DNA of 62,073 nucleotides from Spirochaetes bacterium GWE1_32_154 (GTDB lineage Bacteria; Spirochaetota; GWE2-31-10), in NCBI GenBank assembly GCA_001829315.1, contig MIAY01000023.1, positions 1 to 62,073 on the forward strand, given 5' to 3'. A program made the translations under genes and the position numbers. Under the pieces are notes generated by a model that was not told the origin of the DNA, did no database searches, and saw only the letters and a list, made by a program, of their open reading frames with translations. Below are positions 26,689 through 35,084 of this stretch, piece after piece. How positions within the stretch are numbered: the stretch's first letter is position 1; every line of letters begins with the position of its first letter.

Positions 26689-27705
26689 ATGAAAAGATTA
26701 ATGACAATTTTATTTGTAGTTATATCGTTATCAGGATGTAAATCAGCAGTGAAAACGAAAGAACCACAAAAAAGTGCTGAGGAAACTCAATATGATATTG
26801 CATGGAATAACGATATTAAATGGAAAAAGTATGTAGCCGGTATTCAGCAGGAATTTAATGAAACAAAATCACCGGAAACGGGATTCAAACTTTTGTCACG
26901 ATTTGAATCATTTAATCCGTTTACAGGAATTTTTCGCTACACAAAAGATAAAATCACGACTAAACACAAGATTGAAAAATATGAATATGTGCAGATACCG
27001 ACAAGAGACGGACTAAAACTTGACGGTTGGTTTATACCGGTTGAAAATGCAAAAGGAACAATTATTGTATTGCATGGGTGGGGTTCTGATATGGACTTTG
27101 GTTTAACCCAGTCAAAATTTCTTGTTGCACTTGGTTACCAGATTCTTGTTTATAATGCACGTTACTGGAATTTCGCTGATAATCCCTATGACTATGTTGG
27201 TTTTATTGCAAATGATATAGAAGATATTGGCGATATTATTACATTTATTTCTGCAAGAGCTGATGTAAATACTGATAAACTCGGTGTTATGGGTTTTTCT
27301 TACGGTGCCCAAAAATCAATTATTGCCGGTGCTAAATACAATCAATTAAAGTTTGTTATGGCAGATGCGGCTCGAATTAACAATGAAGCATATAACGAAG
27401 AACAATATAATTATATTAAATCTGTACTTAAAGGGAAATCGATACCGTCTATGACAATGGCTGAACTTAACTTACTAAATGTTGTTGCAACGATTTCACC
27501 GAGACCTCTTTTACTTCTTCATGGTGAAAAAGACAGCACAGTTCCTTTAGCACATAGTACAACAATTCTCGAAACGGCAAAACAACCAAAGGAAATGCAT
27601 ACATTTCCTGCATCCGGACATTGTTTAGGAATGATAGGAAGTGATAAAGAAGCCTATTTCAAAGTTGTAAATGATTTTCTTGAAAAAAATGTTAACAAAA
27701 AATAA
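26689..27705 (+). CDS. Alpha/beta-hydrolase lipoprotein, tandem copy 1
   Basis: A 338-residue protein with lipobox LSGC (Cys17). The hydrolase domain has an oxyanion/entry motif VLHGWGSD, the nucleophile elbow GFSYGA, an acidic residue in HGEKDSTVPL and the histidine in PASGHCLG, so a complete Ser-Asp-His set is present. It resembles dienelactone-hydrolase/prolyl-oligopeptidase-type esterases; the substrate is unknown. It is about 90 % identical to the gene at 27901 (about 34 differences by eye). The first 60 residues are identical and most changes fall between residues 225 and 315. AGAGGGGCTT precedes the ATG. Confidence 0.83.
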   Translation: MKRLMTILFVVISLSGCKSAVKTKEPQKSAEETQYDIAWNNDIKWKKYVAGIQQEFNETKSPETGFKLLSRFESFNPFTGIFRYTKDKITTKHKIEKYEYVQIPTRDGLKLDGWFIPVENAKGTIIVLHGWGSDMDFGLTQSKFLVALGYQILVYNARYWNFADNPYDYVGFIANDIEDIGDIITFISARADVNTDKLGVMGFSYGAQKSIIAGAKYNQLKFVMADAARINNEAYNEEQYNYIKSVLKGKSIPSMTMAELNLLNVVATISPRPLLLLHGEKDSTVPLAHSTTILETAKQPKEMHTFPASGHCLGMIGSDKEAYFKVVNDFLEKNVNKK

Positions 27706-27821
27706 TTTCTAATTCATTGAGGCTCTTTCAAGGGTCTTAATAAAAAAAACACCTAAGATTTTGCACCACAGAGGCACTCACTCCCTGTGTTTTATAAAAA
27801 ATACCCGAATCCAAAACGTCA

Positions 27822-27861
27822 GTCAATAATTATTGACTCATACTAGTATTTCCATTATTAT
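27822..27861 (+). promoter_or_regulatory. Promoter and palindromic operator, hydrolase copy 2
   Basis: GTCAATAATTATTGAC (27822-27837) is a perfect 16-bp palindrome overlapping the -35 TTGACT (27833-27838). A 17-nt spacer leads to TATTAT (27856-27861). It is nearly the same as the region before copy 1, so the duplication took the promoter with it. The perfect palindrome suggests operator function. Confidence 0.65.
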
Positions 27862-27900
27862 ATGTAAAACTTTTGAAAATTTACTAAAAAAGAGGGGCTT

Positions 27901-28917
27901 ATGAAAAGATTAATGACAATTTTATTTGTAGTTATATCGTTATCAGGATGTAAATCAGCTGTGAAAACGAAAGAGCCACAAAAAAGTGCTGAGGAAACTC
28001 AATATGATATTGCATGGAATAACGATATTAAATGGAAAAAGTATGTTGCCGGTATTCAGCAAGAATTTAATGAAACAAAATCAGCGGAAACCGGGTTCAA
28101 ACTTTGGTCACGATTTGAATCATTCAATCCGTTTACAGGAAACTTTCAATACACAAAAGATAAAATCACGACTAAACACAAAATTGAAAAATATGAATAT
28201 GTGCAGATACCGACAAGAGACGGGCTTAAACTTGACGGATGGTTTATACCGGTTGAAAATGCAAAAGGAACAATCATTGTATTGCATGGCTGGGGTTCTG
28301 ATATTGATTTTGGTTTAACTCAATCAAAATTTCTTGTATCACTTGGTTACCAGATTCTTGTTTATAATGCACGTTACTGGAATTTCGCTGATAATCCCTA
28401 TGACTATGTTGGTTTTATTGCAAATGATATAGAAGATATTGGAGATGTCATTACATTTATTTCTGCAAGAGTTGACGTGAATACTGATAAACTCGGTGTA
28501 ATGGGTTTTTCTTATGGTGCAGAAAAATCAATTATTGCAGGTGCTAAATATAAACAATTAAAGTTTGTTATGGCTGATGCTGCTCCGATTAACGATGAAC
28601 CATATACCGAAAAACAATTCACTTATATAAAATCACTTTTTAAAGGTAAATCTGTACCATCAATAACAATGGCTGAACTTGACATATTAAATGCTGCGGC
28701 AACAATTTCACCGAGACCGCTTATGCTTCTTCATGGTGAAAAAGACAACTCAGTTCCTTTAGAGCATAGTAAAATAATTCTTGAAAAAGCAAAAGAGCCA
28801 AAGGAAATGCACACATTTCCTGCATCAGGGCATTGTTTAGGAATGATGGGAAGTGATAAAGAAGCATATTTCAAAGTTGTAAATGATTTTCTTGAAAAAA
28901 ATGTGAACAAAAAATAA
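27901..28917 (+). CDS. Alpha/beta-hydrolase lipoprotein, tandem copy 2
   Basis: A 338-residue paralogue of the preceding gene with the same lipobox and Ser-Asp-His residues (GFSYGA, HGEKDNSVPL, SGHCLG). Changes cluster in the cap and late region: VMADAAPINDEPYTEKQF replaces VMADAARINNEAYNEEQY. This points to recent duplication followed by change in the substrate pocket. It has its own promoter and ribosome site, both copied from unit 1. A perfect palindrome at 28928 probably ends the transcript. Confidence 0.83.
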   Translation: MKRLMTILFVVISLSGCKSAVKTKEPQKSAEETQYDIAWNNDIKWKKYVAGIQQEFNETKSAETGFKLWSRFESFNPFTGNFQYTKDKITTKHKIEKYEYVQIPTRDGLKLDGWFIPVENAKGTIIVLHGWGSDIDFGLTQSKFLVSLGYQILVYNARYWNFADNPYDYVGFIANDIEDIGDVITFISARVDVNTDKLGVMGFSYGAEKSIIAGAKYKQLKFVMADAAPINDEPYTEKQFTYIKSLFKGKSVPSITMAELDILNAAATISPRPLMLLHGEKDNSVPLEHSKIILEKAKEPKEMHTFPASGHCLGMMGSDKEAYFKVVNDFLEKNVNKK

Positions 28918-28927
28918 TTTCTAACTA

Positions 28928-28953
28928 GTTGAGGCTCTTGCAAGAGCCTCAAC
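28928..28953. terminator. Perfect 26-bp palindrome, dispersed-repeat core
   Basis: Arm GTTGAGGCTCTTG is followed at once by its exact complement, with no loop. The sequence is the two outer arms of the dispersed repeat fused directly. It lies 11 nt after the hydrolase stop and can act as a terminator-like hairpin in RNA. The degenerate GAGGCTCTTTCAAGGGTC after copy 1 (27719-27736) is in the matching place. Confidence 0.7.
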
Positions 28954-29281
28954 CTTTAAAAACGCTAAAGAATTTTCACCACAGATACAGAGAACACTGA
29001 GATGAGAATAAAAAAAAGGGGTTTAATGTTTTTTAATAGAGTAAAAAAGAAACCAATTTTAAAAAAAAACTCTGTACCCTCCAACAAAGCGAGTGCCACT
29101 GTCGTGGAAACTCCTGATAATTTCTAATCAGAAGTGATCTATAATGCACTAATAATGGATCAAGCATAAAAACCGTTTTTTATTTTTATCCGGGAGCCTT
29201 GTTTACGCTAAAAACCTTATATTTTTCCTTCTATAAAGTTCAAATATAAGATTTTTAGAAGTCTCCCCTTATTTTAAATAG
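28954..29281. other. Gene-free stretch between hydrolase copy 2 and symporter
   Basis: No coding frame is supported here. Near 28963-28990 is CTAAAGAATTTTCACCACAG followed by ATACAGAG, a variant of a motif also seen near 27750-27773 and, inverted, near 3762-3785. Near the symporter end, complementary A/T-rich segments (AACCTTATATT and AATATAAGATTTTT) around 29210-29260 could form the symporter terminator on the minus strand. Nothing else was recognised. Confidence 0.4.
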
Positions 29282-30874
29282 TTATTTTATCACGCCTTCA
29301 AAATATTCAGTTAACTGCGTTTCATTTTTTACTTTTGTACATAAACTTACAGCAATAGTCAGTATAATTGAAATTGGTAAAGCAATAACAACAGGATCTA
29401 CAAAGTTAAAAACACCGTTTATTAATGTGTCTTTTCCGGTGAGTAATTTGCAAAGACCAAATGTTTTTGCTTCTGCTTCATGAGTAAATAAAAACATAAA
29501 TAATGAAACGGTTATGCCTGATACTATACCGGTTATTGCTCCCTCTTTAGTCAGTTTTTTCCAGTAAAGTCCTCCGATATACGGTGCAAGAAAACTGGAT
29601 GCAGTTATACCAAAGAATATTGCGGTCGCCCTGGCAATTACCCCGCTTCCAAGTGTTAAGGCAAGATAAACAGTTAGTAATATTGAAATAACGATTGATA
29701 CTTTTGCAGCTACGACAGAAAGACCTTTTGATTTTCCTTTGAGTGCAAGTGTTTCAAAAATATCTCTTCCTGCAGATGTTCCAATTGAGTGAAACAATGA
29801 ACTTAATGTTGACATCGCAGCAGATAGAATGACAAGCATAAAAATATATGAAAACCACACAGGCATTGCACTGCTGATAAATAGTGGAATTACTTTGTCT
29901 GCATTTCCACCGGCCATCTGTATTGCAATTTTACCGAAGTTCTTATAAAAATAGACATTTGAAAGAGAACCGACAATATAGGGGGTTCCGACAGTTACAA
30001 AAATAAAAACTGCTCCGATGATTACTGCACGGTTAAGTTCTTTATTGCTTTTCACCGTCATAAATCGAACGACAAGTTGCGGTTGTGATAAAACACCGAT
30101 ACCGACACCAAATACAAGAGAGGAAAATATTATCCACCAAAGTTTTGAGCCTGTTGCCGGACTGGATGTCCATCCGCGGTGTCCGTCGTTTATGAGGTTT
30201 TGAGGAACAAGATTTGATATTTCAGCTAAACTTTTATGAGCGTTAATTACCCCGCCAAGATTAACATAAATGTAGATAAGCAAAACAAGCATTCCAAAAA
30301 ACATTAATGTACCTTGCAAAGCGTCTGTGTACATAACACCTTTAAGACCGCCCATTATTACATACGCAGCTACAAGTATACTGAAAATTGCAACAGAATA
30401 AATAAACGGTATATTAAGCATGCCTTCCATAATTCGGGAAGCACCAATTAAAACTGCTGCCGTATAAATCGGCATGAAAATAAATATGATTAATCCTGAA
30501 AACCACTGAATGAATTTCGAGTCATATCGTCTACCGAGAAACTCGGGAAATGTATGAGCATCCATATTAAGTCCCAAACGTCTTGTTCTTTTGCCGAGGA
30601 AAATAAATGCGACAAAAATACCAATGAAAATGTTACAAAAAACAAGCCACATTAAACTCATACCGAATAACGATGCAATACCGCCAAAACCAACTATAGC
30701 TGCTGTTGAAATAAATGTTGCACCATACGACATCGCCATAATATACGGATGAACATTACGACCGCCAACCATATAATCGCTTAATGATTTGGTATTTTTA
30801 TATCCTTTATAACCAAGATAGGCTATAATAGCCAGATAAATGGTAATTACAATTATTAATCCGAAAACGCTCAT
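29282..30874 (-). CDS. Sodium:solute symporter (SSS family)
   Basis: A 530-residue inner-membrane transporter with about 13 helices. It begins with LIIVITIYLAIIAYLGYKGY and has the SSS signature region GGLKGVMYTDALQGTLMFFG plus an AMSTLSSLFHSIGTSAGRDIF segment in the Na+-site helix. These proteins couple Na+ entry to uptake of sugars, amino acids, acetate, proline or pantothenate; the substrate cannot be read from sequence. The start overlaps the stop of the small partner gene by 4 nt (ATGA), so the two are translationally coupled. Confidence 0.92.
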   Translation of the reverse strand: MSVFGLIIVITIYLAIIAYLGYKGYKNTKSLSDYMVGGRNVHPYIMAMSYGATFISTAAIVGFGGIASLFGMSLMWLVFCNIFIGIFVAFIFLGKRTRRLGLNMDAHTFPEFLGRRYDSKFIQWFSGLIIFIFMPIYTAAVLIGASRIMEGMLNIPFIYSVAIFSILVAAYVIMGGLKGVMYTDALQGTLMFFGMLVLLIYIYVNLGGVINAHKSLAEISNLVPQNLINDGHRGWTSSPATGSKLWWIIFSSLVFGVGIGVLSQPQLVVRFMTVKSNKELNRAVIIGAVFIFVTVGTPYIVGSLSNVYFYKNFGKIAIQMAGGNADKVIPLFISSAMPVWFSYIFMLVILSAAMSTLSSLFHSIGTSAGRDIFETLALKGKSKGLSVVAAKVSIVISILLTVYLALTLGSGVIARATAIFFGITASSFLAPYIGGLYWKKLTKEGAITGIVSGITVSLFMFLFTHEAEAKTFGLCKLLTGKDTLINGVFNFVDPVVIALPISIILTIAVSLCTKVKNETQLTEYFEGVIK

Positions 30875-31065
30875 GCTTTGCCCCCGTTACTTAGATCATC
30901 ATCAATTTGAATTTCTTCTTTAATCCATTGTTTTTCTTCTTCCAGTTCTTTGGCACTCACATCCCCTTCATGATTCCAGTGAATAATGCCATATACTGCA
31001 CATACAATGGTAATGAGAACAGAAAGGATGTACGCCAATGAAACCGAAATGTCCTGAAACCCCAT
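30871..31065 (-). CDS. Small symporter accessory membrane protein
   Basis: A 64-residue protein: one membrane helix (about 6-30, SLAYILSVLITIVCAVYGII) followed by HWN and an acidic tail (KELEEEKQWIKEEIQIDDD). This shape and position, just upstream of an SSS transporter with an ATGA overlap, match the known symporter small accessory protein group, assumed to assist the transporter. TGAGGAGC precedes the ATG. It is short but well supported. Confidence 0.8.
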   Translation of the reverse strand: MGFQDISVSLAYILSVLITIVCAVYGIIHWNHEGDVSAKELEEEKQWIKEEIQIDDDLSNGGKA

Positions 31066-31446
31066 ATTTTGCTCCTCAGTGTAATATTTAACCGGATTCT
31101 GCTATTGTAAAAATGTATAATTCGGCGATATATTTTATTACAATAAAAACTGAATGTCGAGGTCTTGTAAAAATAATGTGTACATTTCTTTTTCTCTCTA
31201 TATTCTCAGTTGATCCGTATAAACAACTTACTGAATTGACTTCATTTAAACCTCTTGCAAAGAAGTTGTTTATCCCGATTTTTTTCATGAGAAGACTCAG
31301 GCAAAATGCCCGGGCAATAAGCGATAGCGTACTTAAAAATCCCCGGCAAAATAAAAAACATGTACTCATGGTTTTTGCAAAAGCCTCATTTTATTATTTT
31401 ATTTTCTTGCAAATATTGTAATGATGATTTATATTATAATTAAATA
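31066..31446. other. Gene-free stretch upstream of the symporter operon
   Basis: Two open frames on opposite strands (plus 31113-31421, minus 31088-31369) lack a ribosome site and have no protein-like pattern, so neither is called. A half-repeat-like TTTTTGCAAAAGCCTCA lies near 31373-31390. The region should hold the promoter of the symporter operon, but no clear -35/-10 pair was chosen. Confidence 0.4.
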
Positions 31447-31668
31447 ATGAGGCTCTTTCAAAATCAAGAATACTTGATTAAATGAAGAACACTTTTTTTG
31501 CGTTCACCGAGGATTTTTAAGTACTCTAAAAATATCCATACGCAATAAAATTGCGTTTCGGGGTGCCGAAAACTGCACCTAATCGTAATGAATAGATTAC
31601 AGATCGGGCATGCAACCGGGTAGCCTCATGCAAGAATTCAAGATAAAAAAAGTGTTTTTGCAAGAGGC
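31447..31668. repeat. Composite dispersed repeat element (222 bp)
   Basis: This is the longest member of the family. The left end GAGGCTCTTTCAAAATCAAG is followed by the short hairpin TCAAGAATACTTGA, then a central segment with inverted repeats (GCAATAAAATTGC), and ends in a hairpin with arms GCCTCATGCAAGAA and TTTTTGCAAGAGGC (31623-31668). It occupies the whole region just upstream of the amidoligase operon. Its last bases (AAGAGG) serve as the ribosome site of the first gene. It encodes no protein. Confidence 0.7.
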
Positions 31669-31672
31669 ACTA

Positions 31673-32401
31673 ATGAACAAACAATTAATAATTGATATGC
31701 ACAAGCAACCGGACGATACAACGTGCGGCCCCACTTCTCTTCATGCAGTTTACAGATATTATGAAGATGCAATCTCTTTAGAAGAAGTTATTTCTCAGGT
31801 AAACAAACTCGATGGAGGTGGTACCTTAGCAGTAATGCTCGGGATTCATGCTCTAAAACGCGGATATAAAGCAACAATATACACGTACAACTTACAAGTT
31901 TTCGACCCGAGCTGGTTTAACGAAAGACAAAAAACTAATCTATCAGCAAAATTAAAAGAACAAGCAGTTGCTAAAAAAAATAATTTAAAACTACAATTTG
32001 CGATAAGCGGATATTTGGAATTTCTTTCACTTGGCGGAACTGTCAAATTTGAAGATTTAACAGGAGATCTTATCAGAAAGTATTTAACCAGAGATATTCC
32101 CATTTTATGCGGTCTTAGCTCAACATACTTATACAATTGTTCAAGAGAAATTGATTCGCCGGAAGATGGTTTTAACGATATTGAAGGTGAGCCTGCCGGT
32201 CATTTTGTAGTTATTTACGGCTATGACAAATCGGACAGAAAAATCCTTGTCGCCGATCCGTTATTTACAAATCCTCTCTCACCGAATAATCACTATTACA
32301 AAGTTGATTCAAGAAGACTCAATAATTCAATTTTACTTGGAATGATTACGTATGATGCAAATTTACTCATAATAGAAAAAGGGAAAAAAATATGTCGATA
32401 A
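31673..32401 (+). CDS. C39-like papain-fold peptidase, amidoligase operon
   Basis: A 242-residue cytoplasmic cysteine peptidase-like protein. The catalytic Cys18 is in DDTTCGPTSLHAV, and a histidine in AGHFVVIYGYD with a following aspartate in LVADPLF completes the C39/papain-like set. No transporter domain is attached. It probably trims or removes the peptide made by the neighbouring ligases. The start is placed at 31673: the longer frame would translate the repeat. AAGAGG, from the repeat end, is the ribosome site 6 nt upstream. The end overlaps the RimK gene by 10 nt. Confidence 0.82.
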   Translation: MNKQLIIDMHKQPDDTTCGPTSLHAVYRYYEDAISLEEVISQVNKLDGGGTLAVMLGIHALKRGYKATIYTYNLQVFDPSWFNERQKTNLSAKLKEQAVAKKNNLKLQFAISGYLEFLSLGGTVKFEDLTGDLIRKYLTRDIPILCGLSSTYLYNCSREIDSPEDGFNDIEGEPAGHFVVIYGYDKSDRKILVADPLFTNPLSPNNHYYKVDSRRLNNSILLGMITYDANLLIIEKGKKICR

Positions 32402-33855
32402 TTATTGTTGTTGATAACCCCAAAAAATGGCAATTCAACATACCGGGGATTGATGTCGTCTCAGCTAAAAGTTATTTAACAACACAAAATTTCATTGATG
32501 CAAAAGACCTGAGAGTTTTTAATCTTTGCAAAAGTTATAAATATCAGCGTATGGGTTATTATGTTTCTCTTATTGCAGTTGCCCGGGGACACAAAGCGAT
32601 TCCCAATGTACGGACAATTCAAAATATGAAGTCTCAAGCAGTAATAAAAATTATTACTGATGATCTTAATCAAAGTATTCAAAAAAGCCTTAATCATTTA
32701 CATACTAATAATTTTACTTTGAGTATTTATTTCGGAAAAAATATCGCAGCGATGTATGATAAACTTAGTATTCAACTATTTAATTTATTTCAGGCGCCTC
32801 TCCTACGGGCATATTTTGTAAAAAACAACGATGAATGGCAACTGCAGAATATCAGTCCGATTCCTGCAAGCGAAATTCCTCATGAACATAAAGTTTTTGT
32901 AGAAAAGCTTGCGGCTACCTATTTCTCAACACGAAATTTCAGTGTACCTCAAAGAAGCAATAATCCTTATGACATGGCAATTCTCATCAATAAGGAAGAA
33001 AAAGATCCTCCATCAAACGAAAAAGCATTACTTAAATTTCAAAAAGCAGCAGAGAAACTCGGTTTTAATGTTGATTTCATCACAAAAGATGATTACAATA
33101 AAATCGGTGAATATGATGCATTATTTATCCGTGAAACCACACGAGTGAATCATCATACATTCAGATTTGCTCAACGGGCTTATGAAGAAGGTCTTGTTGT
33201 TATTGATGACCCGATTTCAATTTTACGATGCAGTAATAAAGTATATCTAGCCGAACTATTAAGCCATCATTCTATATCAACACCGAAAACGGTCATTATT
33301 CACCACGATAATATCGATCAGGCAATCGATGAAATAGGTTTTCCCTGTATATTAAAACAACCGGACAGTGCTTTTTCACGAGGGGTCGTAAAAGTAACCA
33401 GTAAAGAAGAATACAATGTAGAATTAAATAAACTTTTTGAAACTTCAGATCTTATTATCGCCCAGGAATTTATGCCAACCGAATTCGACTGGCGTGTGGG
33501 AATAATTGATAACGAACCTATTTTTGTATGTAAATATTACATGGCAAAATCCCATTGGCAAATATACAATTGGGAAAAAGAGGACTGCAGTAAATGTGGT
33601 AAAACAGAAACAATGATACCTGAGCAGGCACCACGATCTGTTATTTCCATTGCATTAAAAACGGCAAACCTCATTGGTGATGGTTTTTACGGTGTCGATT
33701 TAAAACAAATCGGAAATAAATGTTACATCATTGAAATCAATGACAACCCGAGTGTCGATTTCGGGCTTGAAGATTCGATTATTAAAGATACATTGTATAA
33801 AAAAATTATGGAAGTTTTCTACAAACGGGTACAACAGAAAAAGGCAAGGGTTTAA
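32392..33855 (+). CDS. RLAN-RimK ATP-grasp amide ligase
   Basis: A 487-residue fusion. Residues about 1-150 match the RimK-like ATP-grasp N-terminal (RLAN) type domain. Residues about 205-480 are a RimK-type ATP-grasp ligase with FIRETTRVNHHTFRFAQRA, the ATP-binding GFPCILKQPDSAFSRGVVKV block and the metal-binding end EINDNPSVDFG. RimK-like enzymes add amino acids, often glutamate, to a carboxyl group through an acyl-phosphate. An unusual CSKCGKTE pair of cysteines is near residue 400. It overlaps the peptidase gene by 10 nt, and the GCS2 gene follows after 2 nt. Confidence 0.9.
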   Translation: MSIIIVVDNPKKWQFNIPGIDVVSAKSYLTTQNFIDAKDLRVFNLCKSYKYQRMGYYVSLIAVARGHKAIPNVRTIQNMKSQAVIKIITDDLNQSIQKSLNHLHTNNFTLSIYFGKNIAAMYDKLSIQLFNLFQAPLLRAYFVKNNDEWQLQNISPIPASEIPHEHKVFVEKLAATYFSTRNFSVPQRSNNPYDMAILINKEEKDPPSNEKALLKFQKAAEKLGFNVDFITKDDYNKIGEYDALFIRETTRVNHHTFRFAQRAYEEGLVVIDDPISILRCSNKVYLAELLSHHSISTPKTVIIHHDNIDQAIDEIGFPCILKQPDSAFSRGVVKVTSKEEYNVELNKLFETSDLIIAQEFMPTEFDWRVGIIDNEPIFVCKYYMAKSHWQIYNWEKEDCSKCGKTETMIPEQAPRSVISIALKTANLIGDGFYGVDLKQIGNKCYIIEINDNPSVDFGLEDSIIKDTLYKKIMEVFYKRVQQKKARV

Positions 33856-33857
33856 AT

Positions 33858-35084
33858 ATGAGCCTTAATTTATTTGAAGGAATCGGCATTGAAATTGAAT
33901 ACATGATCGTAGATTCTAATACCATCTCAATTCAACCTGTAGCGGAAATAATTCTAATTGATTCATCAGGTGAAAGTGTATGCGAATTGAACAAAGGGAC
34001 AATTACTTATTCAAATGAACTTGTCGCACACGTTATCGAATTAAAAACAACAAAACCCGAAAAAACATTGCATGGTCTTGATACTCTTTTTCATAAAGAA
34101 ATACTGGATATTAATACGACACTTTCACACCATAATTGCGTTCTCCTTGGAACTGCCATGCATCCGTTTATGAATACGGACAAAGAAACAGTTCTCTGGA
34201 GTCACGGCGATGACTCAGTTTATAAGGCATTTTCCAGAATATTCGGATGTAAAGGGCATGGATTTTCAAATATACAAAGTGTTCATATTAACCTTCCTTT
34301 CAATGGTGACGAACAATTTGCAGCGCTTCACACGGCTATACGATTAATTTTACCCCTAATACCCGCCCTTTCTGCAAGTTCGCCGATAGCTGACAGCACA
34401 GTGACCGGTTTTTCAGACTCACGCCTTGAATATTACAGAAATAATCAGAATAAAATACCATCCATCGCCGGGAATATAATCCCTGAGTGTATCACATCAA
34501 AAGATGAATATCAGACAAAAATCTTTAATAGAATATATTCAGATATAGCACCCTATGATTCTGATGCCGTTTTACAACACGAATGGCTTAATTCACGTGG
34601 TGCAATTGCCCGATTTGACAGAGATTCGATTGAAATAAGACTTATTGACACTCAGGAATGCCCTAAAGCTGACCTTGCAATTTGTGCGATAGTCATTTCA
34701 GTTATTACAATGTTTGTGAATCAACAGATAACTTCTTTTGAACATCAAAAAAAATGGAGTGAAAAAAACCTTAAAAAAATACTTTTGACCACAATACAAA
34801 ATGGCGGATGCACAATTATAACAGACCGTGAATATTTGCAACTCTTCGGTATTCAAACAACGACGTGCTCAGCAACTGATCTATGGAAACATATTTATAC
34901 AAACATTCTTTCTGGAGATCAATCACTTCACTATTATAATGAAGAAATATCATTAATCCTTGAAAAAGGCACACTATCTGAACGGATTATACAATCATTA
35001 AACAACAATTACTCACATGAAAACATGACAACTGTTTATAAAAAACTGATTCATTCATTAAAGGAAAACAAGCAGTATGTTTGA
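33858..35084 (+). CDS. GCS2-type glutamate-cysteine-ligase-like carboxylate-amine ligase
   Basis: A 408-residue member of the glutamate-cysteine ligase family 2 (YbdK-like, glutamine-synthetase-related fold). Nucleotide/metal-binding features are the opening strand GIGIEIEYMIVD, the strand VAHVIELKTTKPEKTL, the His-containing ILLGTAMHPF-like segment, VHINLPF and the later RDSIEIRLIDTQECP. It forms an amide between a glutamate gamma-carboxyl and an amine with ATP hydrolysis; the true substrate is unknown. Its 3' end overlaps the next gene by 8 nt. With RimK it makes a two-ligase system. Confidence 0.9.
   Translation: MSLNLFEGIGIEIEYMIVDSNTISIQPVAEIILIDSSGESVCELNKGTITYSNELVAHVIELKTTKPEKTLHGLDTLFHKEILDINTTLSHHNCVLLGTAMHPFMNTDKETVLWSHGDDSVYKAFSRIFGCKGHGFSNIQSVHINLPFNGDEQFAALHTAIRLILPLIPALSASSPIADSTVTGFSDSRLEYYRNNQNKIPSIAGNIIPECITSKDEYQTKIFNRIYSDIAPYDSDAVLQHEWLNSRGAIARFDRDSIEIRLIDTQECPKADLAICAIVISVITMFVNQQITSFEHQKKWSEKNLKKILLTTIQNGGCTIITDREYLQLFGIQTTTCSATDLWKHIYTNILSGDQSLHYYNEEISLILEKGTLSERIIQSLNNNYSHENMTTVYKKLIHSLKENKQYV

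Noticed and set aside
31113-31421. 102-residue open frame on the plus strand upstream of the amidoligase operon
   Set aside because: No ribosome site, low-complexity hydrophobic/basic translation, its end runs into repeat-like sequence, and an opposite-strand frame of similar size overlaps it.
31447-31668. IS element or transposase remnant
   Set aside because: No reading frame resembling a transposase is present in any of the repeat copies; only non-coding palindromes are seen.
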